In this document: piece by piece, positions 22,626-33,365 of the stretch
Layout of the letters: the number at the start of each line of letters is the position of its first letter
Position numbering within the stretch: the first letter of the stretch is position 1
DNA from: Oikopleura dioica
Lineage: Eukaryota; Chordata; Appendicularia; Copelata; Oikopleuridae
Length of the DNA: 64,000 bases
NCBI GenBank assembly: GCA_907165135.1
Contig: OU015568.1
Location: forward strand, 13,772,501-13,836,500
Direction of reading: 5' to 3'
The notes under the pieces: model-generated
Seen by the model: the letters and a program-made list of their open reading frames with translations, nothing else
Databases searched by the model: none
What the model was told of the DNA's origin: nothing
Position numbers and translations under genes: made by a program

Positions 22626-25600
22626 ATGCCGGAGCCGACACTTGAATCTAACTCTTCTGACGACAACAAAGATGAGAATTCGCTAATGCAAAATAATCGC
22701 GATAGTGTAGAATCTTCGCTCTACACCGAATATATGCCTATACGAAACGTTCTTACATTGATACCAAATGTTTTTAACGATCAAACTCTTGTTCGTATTC
22801 TTCCTGATCGAATGGTCATCGAGCTCCCAAAGTGTAAAACACCTAACTGTCTGTATACTCACGCTGATAAGCGTAAAATGAAGAAACACGAAGCAACGTG
22901 CAATATGGATACTATTGATATTATACATCAAACCGTCGAATCGCATCGAATCATGGATCACGTGCACGAGCTAGTCGCGGAAAACTTCCTGCCTTCATTT
23001 GACTACGTTCAAGAATATTTCGTCGTTTATGATATTGAGTGCACAATGAACTGTAATGGGCTTTCTTCAGGTGATAAATATCATAAACTGGCTACATTGG
23101 CGACTGTAACGAGTAACGGAGAGCGAGAATGTTTTGTTCGCAAAACGGATGAAGTCGAAGGGTCTTTAATAATGCTTACGGAATTCATCAATTATCTTCT
23201 TATACTTCAGAAGAAAATGGAGAGCCAGATTCCTGGTTGCATTTTTCAAGGCGTTCAGCATTATGAAAAGTTGATCGAAGATGAGAACAAGAAAAAAGAA
23301 GCCGGGCTGGGTAGTAATCCTTTTCTTCTGGCAGCTTATCGTAAAAAGCTCAAATACTTAAAGGACTTTTACAAGTTGAAGATTTATTCTTGGGTCGGCG
23401 AGAGATACGACATGGTTGTTCTTTTTCCGACACTTATTTCAGTTTTGTTCTTCTTTGTTGGCGGAAATACAAAACTCATCAGCTTTATAAAACGAGCAAG
23501 CGGATACATGGTTTTGGAAGCTCTTAATCTCAGTTTTCGAGATTTCAAAAACTACACCTGCCCGATGGCTTTGGAAAAACTCGCTCGATCCTGCGGCCTT
23601 AGTGAAGAACTTTTTGTAAAAGGTTCCTTCTGCTATGAATGGTACAATAAGCTTGATCATATAAAAAAGGCAAAAGAGCTTCCAGCGTATCCCTGCTTTT
23701 ATTCTACTATGTCCGTTGCCACTAACGAGTACGTTATTGAGATGGATAAAATAATCGCAACAAATATTGAAGAAGGAAAATGGAAAAACGAGCAAAAAGA
23801 AATCGCAAGCCATGTTTGTCGGTTTTTAAAATTGACCCATATTTTTGACGATCCTGTTGCCAAAGAACACTACGACAATCTACCACCAGCCGAAGGTGCT
23901 TCGTCAGGTGAAAGTCTGTTTCAAATTCGCGATACAATTGATCTATATGTAAAGTGGAAAACTCAAATTGAAAAATTTATTTGTTGGAGCTCTGATAAAA
24001 ACCGTTGGCATTTAGATGAGGATGATGAAGCCACTTGCGCTTTTTTTCGTTTTTCACCAAAAATGTACCGAGCATCTGTTGAACGATGGTACGCGCTTGA
24101 AGAAGCAGGTGAAAATGATAATCCAACAACGATGATGGATTTCCTTATCGACTATAATTACAATGATTGCGTTCTTTTGCAAGGCTCAATTTCTTCATTT
24201 GCTTTATCGAATCAACGACGCTTTGGATTGGGAATTCATTCTGAATTGAGTATTTCACAGCTCGCTCATAAAATTGCATTTCTGAAATACGATAAGAAAT
24301 GTCCGCCAATATATTCAATTTCTCCTGACTTCCCAGAATTATTGCGCGACATGAGAAAAAATCTTACAGGAGGCATTGTTCAAGTTCTTCACAGAGCAAT
24401 TTATTTGAACGGTCCGAATCCTGCGATTCCTGAGTTTGCTTGGAAAACTTTGCTTGGAAAAATTATCAAAGCCGTTATTACCTACGACTTCAACAGTTTG
24501 TACCCGCAATCCTTTCGTGGAGATCTTCCGTGTGGTCCTGGCATAAAATACACATTACAGAAAATGGGCTATTCTTCGTCGATGTGTTATTCTGAGGAGG
24601 AGCGATTTTTTAGCAAGGGGATGTTTCATCAGCGTCAAAATACTTCATTGGGGTCTATAAGATGGTTAGAATATCTGAATTGGTCGCCTGATTACTCTTT
24701 TAATGGATCAATTGAGCATTCTTACAACTTGGAAGAGAAGAAGATTGGAAGTTATTATATTGACGGTTATGCAGAGAGCGAGGATGAGCCAATCTTAATT
24801 CTATCAAATGATGATGGAAATTCGCCAATTAGACGTATAAAAAAACGATACTTTTTTGAATATCGAGGATGTACCTTTCATCCGTGTACTAACAAGCTAT
24901 GCAAAATAAAACCTACTTGCGCACCGAAAAAAGAACTTACTGATCCGGCGACCGGCGCAAAAATCTTTGTTCCCTTTACCAAAGACGGCTTGCTGAAGAA
25001 CGAAGATGCAAGGATGCAGAAAATTATTGAAGACGTTCGAAAAATGGACGGAATTGAAGACTGGGGAAAGCCTCTGAAACACTGGAACGGCTCCGAATGG
25101 GAAGAAACAGAAGGGCCACAAAATTTTCCTCACTGTATTACGATTAAAATGGCGTGCGAGTGGAGAAGAGAATGGAAAATATTGGAGTCTACTGGTAAAA
25201 GCCCTTCTTCAAAAACGTATCCATTTTTATTCAAGAGTGCGAGAAAACCTTCAGGATTACCATCAGGACACGAAGGAGTTACAGAAGCCGAGTTTAAAAA
25301 ATTGGTTTTAGAAGAGGATGAAAACGGCGAAAGTAGATTCTTTGGGTTTGCTATGGTTGATTTACGGTCGCCTCCGTCAGTAATTGAAAAATATAAATAC
25401 ATGCCGCCTATTTTTGCTCGAAAGAAACTTGAACGTGAAGATTTACAAGGAGACTTGAGTGACACTCTTTCGGAAAATCAGAAAAAACGAATGTTTCCCT
25501 GCGAGGAAAACATATTTTGTTTTAATGTGGACAACTACTTTATTTCATCGCAAATGCTTCATTATTACGCGAAGATGGGTATCGAGTACAGGGTCAAGTA

Positions 25601-26603
25601 TTTTTTATCCTATTACAGAGGCAAACCTTTCGAAAATTTCGTCAACGAACTTGTTGCAGATCGAGTCAAAGCGGCAGCGAAAGGCGATCAAGCGGGTCAA
25701 AACTGGATCAAGTTTATTCTTAACTCAGCTGTTGGCTATTTTGCGATTAATCGCTCCAAATTTCTCAAAACTCGAATATTATCATCCGGCGACTTATATA
25801 CGGCGCTCCGTAATCCTCGGCTAAAATCGTTGACTACTCTTCAGGCTGAAAAGACCAAATGCGATCCTCTCCATGAAGCAATTTTTACGAAGAAAATGGT
25901 CAACCATAGTACAGCTCTTCAGGTTCAGTTGTTTGTTTATCAAAACAGTAAGCTTCTGTTTTTCAAATTTCGCGACGTTCTCAATGAATACATGGAGGAA
26001 GGATCAGTTCAAATTTGTTACTGCGATACAGACTCATTTGTGCTTGCATTGGCAGAAAAGACGTTGGACGAATGCGTTAAACCTTCTTTGAAGGATGAAT
26101 GGGAAACGAAAATCAAGCCTAAGTGGTTTGCTACGGAAAGTCCAGCGTCTCAGAAAGAGCCGGGGCTCTTGAAAGTTGAAGCGGAAATTTATAGTGGATG
26201 GTTTATCGCACTCAGTGCGAAATGCTACATTATGACGGAATGCGAGCCCAACAGAATTGATGAAGCAATCGTCGCTCCTGAAAATCGGCATCGAGTTTTT
26301 GAAGTATTGGATGAGCACAATCGAGCTTTTTTGAATGAAACAAATGTGAAACGATCAGCGAAAGGTTGCGCTAAGAAGATCAAACTTCGATATTTGGATT
26401 ATCTTGCGGCACTTTTTTCGGACAACAGCGAAGAGAGCGTCGTTAAAAATATGCCTCTGTTTATGTATGATCAAGTAAACAAACAGATCAAAACGAAAGT
26501 TATGTCAAAACGAGTAATTAACGGCGCTCTTAAAAAGCGCATTATTGATAAGGACAAGATTCGTACTTACGCCTTAAAAAAAGCTGACGGAACTTATTAT
26601 TAG
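22626..26603 (+). CDS. Protein-primed DNA polymerase B, 1325 aa
   Basis: Family B polymerase of the protein-primed Maverick/adenovirus group. The N-terminus has a C-x4-C ... H-x4-C like finger. Exonuclease: VVYDIEC (about residue 137), ExoII region SWVGERYDMVVL, ExoIII YNYNDCVLL. Polymerase: motif A YDFNSLYPQ (about 621), motif B NSAVGYF (about 1032), motif C YCDTDSF (about 1132). All metal-binding acidic residues are present, so it looks active. A Cys-rich insertion (FHPCTNKLCKIKPTCAP) lies between motif A and B. Single exon, unlike most neighbours. Confidence 0.95.
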   Translation: MPEPTLESNSSDDNKDENSLMQNNRDSVESSLYTEYMPIRNVLTLIPNVFNDQTLVRILPDRMVIELPKCKTPNCLYTHADKRKMKKHEATCNMDTIDIIHQTVESHRIMDHVHELVAENFLPSFDYVQEYFVVYDIECTMNCNGLSSGDKYHKLATLATVTSNGERECFVRKTDEVEGSLIMLTEFINYLLILQKKMESQIPGCIFQGVQHYEKLIEDENKKKEAGLGSNPFLLAAYRKKLKYLKDFYKLKIYSWVGERYDMVVLFPTLISVLFFFVGGNTKLISFIKRASGYMVLEALNLSFRDFKNYTCPMALEKLARSCGLSEELFVKGSFCYEWYNKLDHIKKAKELPAYPCFYSTMSVATNEYVIEMDKIIATNIEEGKWKNEQKEIASHVCRFLKLTHIFDDPVAKEHYDNLPPAEGASSGESLFQIRDTIDLYVKWKTQIEKFICWSSDKNRWHLDEDDEATCAFFRFSPKMYRASVERWYALEEAGENDNPTTMMDFLIDYNYNDCVLLQGSISSFALSNQRRFGLGIHSELSISQLAHKIAFLKYDKKCPPIYSISPDFPELLRDMRKNLTGGIVQVLHRAIYLNGPNPAIPEFAWKTLLGKIIKAVITYDFNSLYPQSFRGDLPCGPGIKYTLQKMGYSSSMCYSEEERFFSKGMFHQRQNTSLGSIRWLEYLNWSPDYSFNGSIEHSYNLEEKKIGSYYIDGYAESEDEPILILSNDDGNSPIRRIKKRYFFEYRGCTFHPCTNKLCKIKPTCAPKKELTDPATGAKIFVPFTKDGLLKNEDARMQKIIEDVRKMDGIEDWGKPLKHWNGSEWEETEGPQNFPHCITIKMACEWRREWKILESTGKSPSSKTYPFLFKSARKPSGLPSGHEGVTEAEFKKLVLEEDENGESRFFGFAMVDLRSPPSVIEKYKYMPPIFARKKLEREDLQGDLSDTLSENQKKRMFPCEENIFCFNVDNYFISSQMLHYYAKMGIEYRVKYFLSYYRGKPFENFVNELVADRVKAAAKGDQAGQNWIKFILNSAVGYFAINRSKFLKTRILSSGDLYTALRNPRLKSLTTLQAEKTKCDPLHEAIFTKKMVNHSTALQVQLFVYQNSKLLFFKFRDVLNEYMEEGSVQICYCDTDSFVLALAEKTLDECVKPSLKDEWETKIKPKWFATESPASQKEPGLLKVEAEIYSGWFIALSAKCYIMTECEPNRIDEAIVAPENRHRVFEVLDEHNRAFLNETNVKRSAKGCAKKIKLRYLDYLAALFSDNSEESVVKNMPLFMYDQVNKQIKTKVMSKRVINGALKKRIIDKDKIRTYALKKADGTYY

Positions 26604-26660
26604 ATATTAATTTCAATTTTTACACTGGCTAAAGATTATTGATGTGTTTAAAAATTAAGA

Positions 26661-27609
26661 ATGGAATCTGAAAGTTTAAATGTTGAAACCGGCGAGGTAA
26701 ATGACGTTCCGAATTCTACTGGAAATTATGTCGAAGACGTTTTTGCAACTGCAGCTCAAATTCGCAGACATAAACGACGTTACTACGCGGGCATGGAAAA
26801 CAACCCTCCGCTTTCTGGAGAGCCGATGGAGGACTTTATGGAAGCTTTCAGAGTTCAACGACCAGATTTCGTACTCACACCAGAACAGATAGAATGGTTC
26901 TACCCTAAATCAAAAACTCAAGAAGATTTTGATTTTACAAAAGAAGCCTTGGCACCAAACGTTATTCACGAGCAAAGTCAACTGCGACGACTTGTTCCGC
27001 CGATCACTCCAGCAGATGATTACTTTGAACCCGAAGAACTTGACGCGCTTATTGGGAAAGATCAGCCTTTACGAGCACCTACTAGACATCTTATCAGTAA
27101 GTTACAATTTTAAGATTTTACTAAAATTATTAGAACAGGGATGGCAGCATTTTTCACTCAATCCAGGCGCTGACAGCATGGGGCGATGGAAGGATCTTTG
27201 CAACAGATATGTGATAACTGTATTAAATAACCGCGATATTGTTAAACTTATTCGCGATTTAGTAGAGGTATTCTCTGGCTTATTGCGAATCAGCGTAGAC
27301 GCTTTTTACAGCACCAAATCGACAGCAACTGTTTATAATTATGAAACAGGCGAACCGGAAGTTCAGACCCAAACTCAAATAGCTTACCCTAATGGTTGGG
27401 GATCTGTAACGATAACGGAGTTTATTCGTCATCAAAAAGATCTGGATGATCTTTGCGCAGAACTGAATCCAAAAGATTTCGGCTCCAAATTACTGACAAA
27501 TACTTATCACACTAGAGACGTCTTTTCAGAAAGTAATGTTAGAGTTCACCGCCTGCTTGCCTTTCAAATCGTTATCAAACAATATCCAACTGCCTGGCTA
27601 TTTAAATAA
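26661..27609 (+). CDS. Hypothetical protein, 303 aa, downstream of polymerase
   Basis: Exons 26661-27096 and 27134-27609, a 37-bp intron, total an exact multiple of three. The first exon is acidic and Pro-rich (EPMEDFMEAF, EPEELDALIG); the second is a mixed alpha/beta domain (GWQHFSLNPGADSMGRWK, NGWGSVTITEFIRH). No recognised family. It is the last plus-strand gene before the convergence point. Confidence 0.6.
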
Positions 27610-27805
27610 AGAAAAAAACCAAAAACTGACTTTTAAAATTATTTGACATTTATTTGAAAAATCGAGTAAGGAAAAAACATAGAAAGAACATTGAACATTA
27701 AAAGGGAAGATGCAGCGCGTAGCTCGGGAAATCGGCGTGTAGAGCAGGCAGGGATGAAAAGCTAAACAAATATTATTTTGTTGTAAGAGGTTGAAAATAT
27801 ACCTG
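27610..27805. terminator. Convergence zone between plus and minus gene blocks
   Basis: About 195 bp separate the TAA of the plus-strand gene (27609) from the stop of the minus-strand gene (27806). A/T-rich with AATAAAG directly at the plus stop (27605-27611), usable as a polyadenylation signal. No gene is supported. Confidence 0.4.
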
Positions 27806-28542
27806 TTAGTATTTTTTAGTGTCGCTTTTGTTTTTCTTCGCGCAGGGTTCATCAAAATGAACGTGTCGATCGATCGCGGAATTGGTTGCATGAGTTTGCT
27901 GAGTAGGGTTCGTTGACAAAGGAGGAGACGGCTGTTGTGTACGAGGAGGTGGTTGTTGTTGAAGATCCGGTCCCGTGAAAGCCTGTGGATACGTCCAAGA
28001 CGGTTGGCAACAGTGGCACAGGCGCTCTATCTGCAAAAGGTGCCCCGATCGACTCAGCCGAAGTCGCGAATTCGCGTATATGATCAACGAGCTCGCTGGT
28101 TGTAACTCTTCTAGCGGGAGATTCTGAGGAGGCTGCCAAACAGGCGAAACTACTGGCGACGGTTGAACTTGCGGCGGAGTCCAATAGAAGGGGTTCGGAT
28201 TGACGGCGGGAGGCACGTGATAGTTCACAGTACACGGGCCCACTGTATGAATGATCGTTCTCGGAGGGTTTCCTGTTTGTTGATAAAGCGGTGATTTCTC
28301 GAGGTCGGGGACAACTTGGTCTGTTTGCGGCTCTGTTGGCTTTTTGGAGACCAGAGACTCGATTGATGGGAATTGGATCGGGCTGGGAGTTCGAGGTTCC
28401 TCTGAGCTTGTTGAAAGGAGTTCGTCCTGAAGTGTTCTCGACAAATCCGGAGAGATGTCGTAAATTTTCTCCTGTTGATCCGGCGCGGGCTTCTAAAATA
28501 TGTAAGCGAATGATGATTTAGAAAAAATACCTGAGTGCTCAT
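27806..28542 (-). CDS. Pro-rich protein, 232 aa, overlapping the USP-like gene
   Basis: ATG 28542 gives four codons, then the 38-bp intron 28493-28530, then a frame to 27806. The protein is Pro/Ser/Gln-rich with SPIQFPSIESLVSKKP and late PPPRTQQPSPPL, and a polar tail HVHFDEPCAKKNKSDTKK. It shares exons and the intron with the C-terminus of the USP-like gene but in another frame, about 640 bp of double-open sequence. Either this is a second product by internal initiation or one of the frames is not used. Confidence 0.45.
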
Positions 28543-31500
28543 TCTGCGGCTGCTCTTGATTTTGTTGGCGATCTTTCTTGACGGGGAGCTAATTTATAAG
28601 TTAGAGAACTAGATGGTGCTCGTTCTTACGATTAAGGCGTCAGTGGGGGCGACGACAAGATTTGCTTCTTCATGAGTAGTTTGTAAGTCGTCCGGTTTTT
28701 TAGCTGCTAAGAATAATAAGTACTTATAATCCATTCGTAAAATCAATGGCTTACCTTTTTTTCTGTAAATGTCGGGCCAATCAATACCGAAAATAAGCAA
28801 CGCGTCCGGACACAAGTTATAGGCGAGTTCCATGTAGTTGAGTACTTTGGTCATTTGCATTTGTTTACGTTGTAAGTAGATGCTGGGCAGGTTACATTCG
28901 AAATTTCGAAAGAGCCTCATTCGATAAAATGAATTATTTAGACGGCTTGAACAGCGGTCGCACGTAAATACGTCGTTTCCGATTTGATTTTGTTCAAATG
29001 GATTGATAAACGATGTTTGAAGAAATTGTTGGTCTTCAAAGGAGCATTTGATTTTTACCGGCAACTTTTTATCAAGCTGAGACGGGCAACTCGTGCAAAA
29101 GTCGACATAAAGAATACGGAGCTTTGTTAATAAACTTTTAATCTGCCGCTTTTGATGAAGAAGAAGTTGCTTCCTGGATCGTAAATGAAGTCGCATCAGC
29201 CGAAAACGATTTTGACGCTGTTGAAAAGTCTCCAAAGAACCTTTTTTCCACGTCGATAATTCATCAATTTCTTTTCGTGAAAACAGGATGGCTTGCTGTG
29301 CCTGTAAAAAGAGTTCTTGGACAAAATCGTTGAAATACTTCTTTATAGAAAGAAGTAAATGTAGAGCGCAATTGTCGCTTTGATTCTTTAAAAGATGAAT
29401 TCTGAAGACGTCCTGATTGAACAGCTTGCTTTTCATCAAACTGACATTTCCTTCGCACGTTTGAGATCCAAATGAAGGAGCAGAGATGAATGACGTATCT
29501 CCTGATCGCACCCTTTTCTTAGAAATTTTACCGATTCGCCAATCTTTTAACAGCGTTTGAGGGATTCTTTTCTCCAGGGCGAGACTAGGAGCGTCATTGG
29601 TCAGAAGTAGTGGGCAGTGTTTATAATAGGGCGCCATGTAATAAACTGTTTTTCCCAACAGCGTCAGATATTTAAAAAGATCAGTTTGATTAAAATACTT
29701 GCTTCGTAATTGATAGTCACTTTCTTCAAAATTATACGTTCTTTTCTCCAGCGGCACTGTCAAAAATTCGTATTCCTCATAATCATTAGTATTTGTCGTA
29801 GATGAAGGTTTAGCGTTTTGAAGTTGTTTGGATAACGAAGCTGCATCTGCCAGGAATTTCTTCGAAAAATTATAACTCTCGCAAGAAAAGGCTCCAAGAA
29901 GCGTTGTCATTTCGATCGAAATATCAACTTCGTCATCGAAGTTATTAAGTACAAATTCTTCTTGATCAAATTGAGCAGGATCGTTTGCAAAACGGTTACG
30001 ATACATAACCTCAGAAATGTCAGGATTGATCAGTCGGAACGCCCTAGAAATGAGCCTTGTAGATGGAGCGCCTGTTTGAACATCTTGCACTACTCTGTAC
30101 TCGATATCGAGGACAGAATACATGAATTCCAAGGTTGCCAAAGCGCCAGCAGGATTTGTAAAGGTCACATCCCCCAGTAAACCATCAATTGAAATAAAAT
30201 CAGCGTCAAAATTTTCAGGGCGAGCTTTGTATAAACGGGGATTTGGTGCGAAATCTTCAGAAGTAATTAGCGGAGCGTTTTCGGGATAATCTGTGTAGAC
30301 CTGTGCGTTTTTGTCGTTTGCAAGGGTAGGTAGAATTCGGCTTTCTAAGGTTTGAAGAGATTCATTCGTTTGTTTCGTCAAAGTCGTGTTTAAAGATGTT
30401 TTTTCAAATGGAAGAATTACAGGTGGCGGGTTATTCATGATTCTGTTTTTGATTTTTTGCCAGTCTTTACACTTTGTTGCAACTAGAAGTGTATTCCTCC
30501 ACTGTCCATCAATATACGGCGAGAAGGAAAAATGAAAGGTCTGATCTGGTAAACTGAAGTCCATGAAATTTGTAAGACCAAAAAGACCTCGACGTTGAAA
30601 ACATTCTTTAAACACAGCGACTTCCAATACTTGCTCATAAAAATTAGGTTTGTCTCGTTCATCAGTTAACGCGGGTTCTCCCACTCGTATTCTAAAAGCA
30701 AAGTAAGAATCCAGTATTAAAAAGCAAAAATTACCGCTTTGGAGAGTGTTGATGAAGTCGATCAGTACTTTTGTGAATTCGTGGGGGATCAGAATTGACC
30801 CGTCTGGCGCTCGGTGAACAAGAATCGCTTCTTGTTTGCTCGGAAGAATTTTCGCTTGTTCTGGCACTTGATCTGTCGGAAGTACTATTTTTGGCGATAT
30901 TGGGCGCGTGTTTAGGCTTCTGGCAAAAAGATAACCGAGAAGAATCATCAGAAGTGTTAGTAGAATTGTGATCCCGAGGATGATAAGAATCATCTGATGT
31001 GTTGGACTCCTCAAAGGACATAGACGATCCCGAAGAGAAGATTGCGATATTGTCGCATTCAGGCTCGTAGTTTCGGTTTCGCTGCAACTTTCCGTTGTCG
31101 TTTGATCCGTTGTGATCGACTCTGGCGACTGGGCTGCTTCTTCTCGCGGTATCCGGCCAAATATGGCAACGCGGATCGGCTCCTGTATCAAAGTTGTCTG
31201 CGACTCCCCTTCCTAAATCGTGATTATCAACTTGCTCATGAAAAATAAATTTAAGCACCTGATACGTTCTCGGAGCTGGCATACGATGGGCCAACGGATG
31301 AAGTGCTGGAGTAGGTGGGACTGATATGAATGCTTGATCCTGAAGCGCTTTTTTCACAGAACTGTGGACGAAAGGCTTTGTCATTTGATAGTGATTCTGT
31401 TGATGATAATTGGGACGATGCTGTGGAATGAGATAGGGCTTCTGCTTCTCTGGCTTGAAAGTGGCTAGTTCGGGGACTAACTTTGGCGTTAGCCCGCTCT

Positions 31501-31715
31501 TTGATGTCGATGGTGCTGCCGGGAGCGGCGGAAGTTCCAGCATTAACTTCCCTAACATGGTCTTTCGTCGCTGTCGTGACTGGACTTTCCAATTTTGCTC
31601 TTTTTGCAATTTTGAACTTGGAATCAAAAGCGTCTGCGGTGATAACGACGAACTCCTCGTTGCTGCCTGCGTTTTCATTATTTGTTGAAAAATCTCTACT
31701 GTTAACTTTGCCCAT
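27852..31715 (-). CDS. Large spliced protein with diverged USP (C19) deubiquitinase domain, about 1215 aa
   Basis: Six exons by GT-AG and frame: 31715-31259, 31212-30735, 30691-28755, 28706-28630, 28588-28531, 28492-27852; the sum 3648 is an exact multiple of three. The first about 310 residues are Ser/Asp-rich and disordered. The large exon has a folded region, then a Cys-box-like LLKNQSDNCALHLLLS (about residue 752) and a finger with CTSC (about 843) and FTCDRCSSRLNNSF followed by FECNLPSIYLQRKQ (about 888), which follows the USP47/USP7 layout of CxxC ... ExxGxxxxxCxxC ... LPxxLxLxLKR. The His box is not clear (THEEANLVV is a weak candidate). The last exon is Ser/Thr-rich. Ubiquitin-chain removal is inferred from resemblance only. 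Confidence 0.5.
30666..31678 (-). CDS. Overlapping-frame single-pass membrane protein, 307 aa
   Basis: ATG 31678, 37 bases after the ATG of the USP-like protein, opens another frame through the same exons and introns: 31678-31259, 31212-30735, 30691-30666, with TAA nine codons after the second intron and a total that is a multiple of three. The N-terminal 200 residues are basic and Pro-rich, then comes a strong 22-residue transmembrane span (MILIILGITILLTLLMILLG, genomic 30993-30930), then a folded tail. The span is an overprint of Ser/Asp codons of the other frame, so it could be a composition artefact. Confidence 0.45.
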
Positions 31716-31920
31716 CAACAAAAAGTCATTTTTGTCGGGAGAAAATTTTATTTTTTCAATATTTCTAAGTGAACTAAACAGCGCGAGGTTAAATTTATAA
31801 GTTGGAGGGCGACACAGCCATAGATGGAGCAATGTTTTTCAAAAACAAAAGTTGATAATAAAGTATAAACGCGTTAATTTAGAATGCTAAAGTGAGTCCT
31901 AAGGGTTCTAAAAGCAGAGT

Positions 31921-33107
31921 TAAAAAAGATCGCCGTGATTGTAAGTCAGGCGATCGGTTTGTCGACACTTTCGTCTGGGATATCGTCGAGGAGAGTCCGT
32001 CTGCGCTGGTGCTGGTTTCGCCTTTTTAGCCGACTTGGTGGTCGACGCAGATTGGTCTGCTCGTTTGCCCCTTATAAATAATTTGTTATTAATAAAATTG
32101 ACAATTTGATATTACTTCTTGGCTTGAATCGGATCGTTTTCGAAGCTAACGGCATCTTCTTGGGCGGCAGACGATTGATAACCGCTAGTTGAAGTGGAGC
32201 CCGATTGTCCGCTTGTGCAGGTGGAGCCTGATGATGTTGTCGTGACGGTGCTTTGAGAAAGAACAGATGACGCGTAAGACGACACTGAAGACGTTGTAGT
32301 AGTAACAACTACTCGGCGATCGTGAGGAATGCCTTCAAACACGTCGTCATCACTGTAATCGTCGCTATTACAGTCATCTTCCACAGAAGCACTTTCCGAC
32401 GGAAGAGGAGTAACACTAGAAGACGATCGAGCAGGATCTCCGTTATCGCCCCCTGATTTTGTTGGCTCTTTTTCGCCTTCGATTTTGACGCAAACTTCGT
32501 CGACGATTTCGATATTATCGGAGTCGTTTGAGTTCTCACCAACTTTCTCAAATCGGTTATACGATTTGAAGCTAAAATGAATTTAAAAACGTTTGTGATA
32601 TGAGTAATTTTACCTATTCATAATCGCGACCGGGGAATCGTATGGCATTGAAACTGCACTGTGAAAAGACGCGCCGCTTTCATCTAGATCATCCTTTTGC
32701 TCTGTAAGTGAAGCCATTTCTTTGCCTTCTTTTTCAATCGACATTACGGGAATATCTGAATCCTCTTTTACAAAAGAAACGGAATCGTGTTCGTCGACCA
32801 GGGCTTCTTTTTCTTCCGGGGGGCTTTTAATCAAGGGCGCAGCTGCGTTACGACCTGGGGGACCCCAAATTCGAGGTTGTTGGACAGGACGCTCATTGAA
32901 TATCTTTGACATTGGACTCATCGGCGCGCTTTCGTACTCAAGCTTGACATCCTGGATCTTGAGATCTTTGTTGACGAGCTTCATAAGATCGTATTTTTTA
33001 CGAATGCTGCTAACCACTTGTCGGAAATTTGGCGAGTCGTCGTCTTCAGCACATTCTGGAGTTTTCGGCGGTTTTTTTGTAGGCCCGACAGCAGGATCGA
33101 TAACCTA
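31921..33107 (-). CDS. Ser/Thr-rich acidic disordered protein, multi-exon
   Basis: Exons at about 33107-32610, 32570-32114 and 32067-31921, joined by short introns in frame. The first exon begins after a TTTAG acceptor, so an upstream start exon or a trans-splice site is possible; the first internal ATG is MKLVNKDLKIQDV at about 32984. The middle exon is acidic, then a Thr/Ser run (VVTTTTSSVSSYASSV), and the last exon is basic (AKKAKPAPAQ, RRYPRRKCRQTDRL). No family recognised. Confidence 0.5.
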
Positions 33108-33365
33108 AATTATTTCATAAGACGAGAATTGAAGCGTAAAATTTCGGCTTGAAACCGGGGCACCGTTAAATATTGACCGGACGCAAAAAAGAGCGTTGAT
33201 AGTGCTAAACCAAATGGGAAAGCAATCGAGCGAATGAGGCAAAACCGGAACTAGCCCGGATATCGTCTCCGGAACGGTCAACGCTTCGCCCGGGAAATGC
33301 TAAGGCCTGTCTGAAATATTATACACGTGCCAAAAATGCTCCTGAAAAAGCACGAGCAGAGGAAG

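Noticed and set aside
22507-22626. Fusion of the 490-aa protein to DNA polymerase through an intron or -1 shift
   Set aside because: The only 39-bp GT-AG candidate joins to the wrong frame and no canonical slippery heptamer is present. Kept as separate genes.
28609-31191. A single uninterrupted 860-codon protein with a transmembrane span fused to the USP-like domain
   Set aside because: It needs retention of introns at 30692-30734 and 28707-28754, both with good GT/AG signals, and a non-ATG start. Splicing puts the membrane span and the USP domain in different products.
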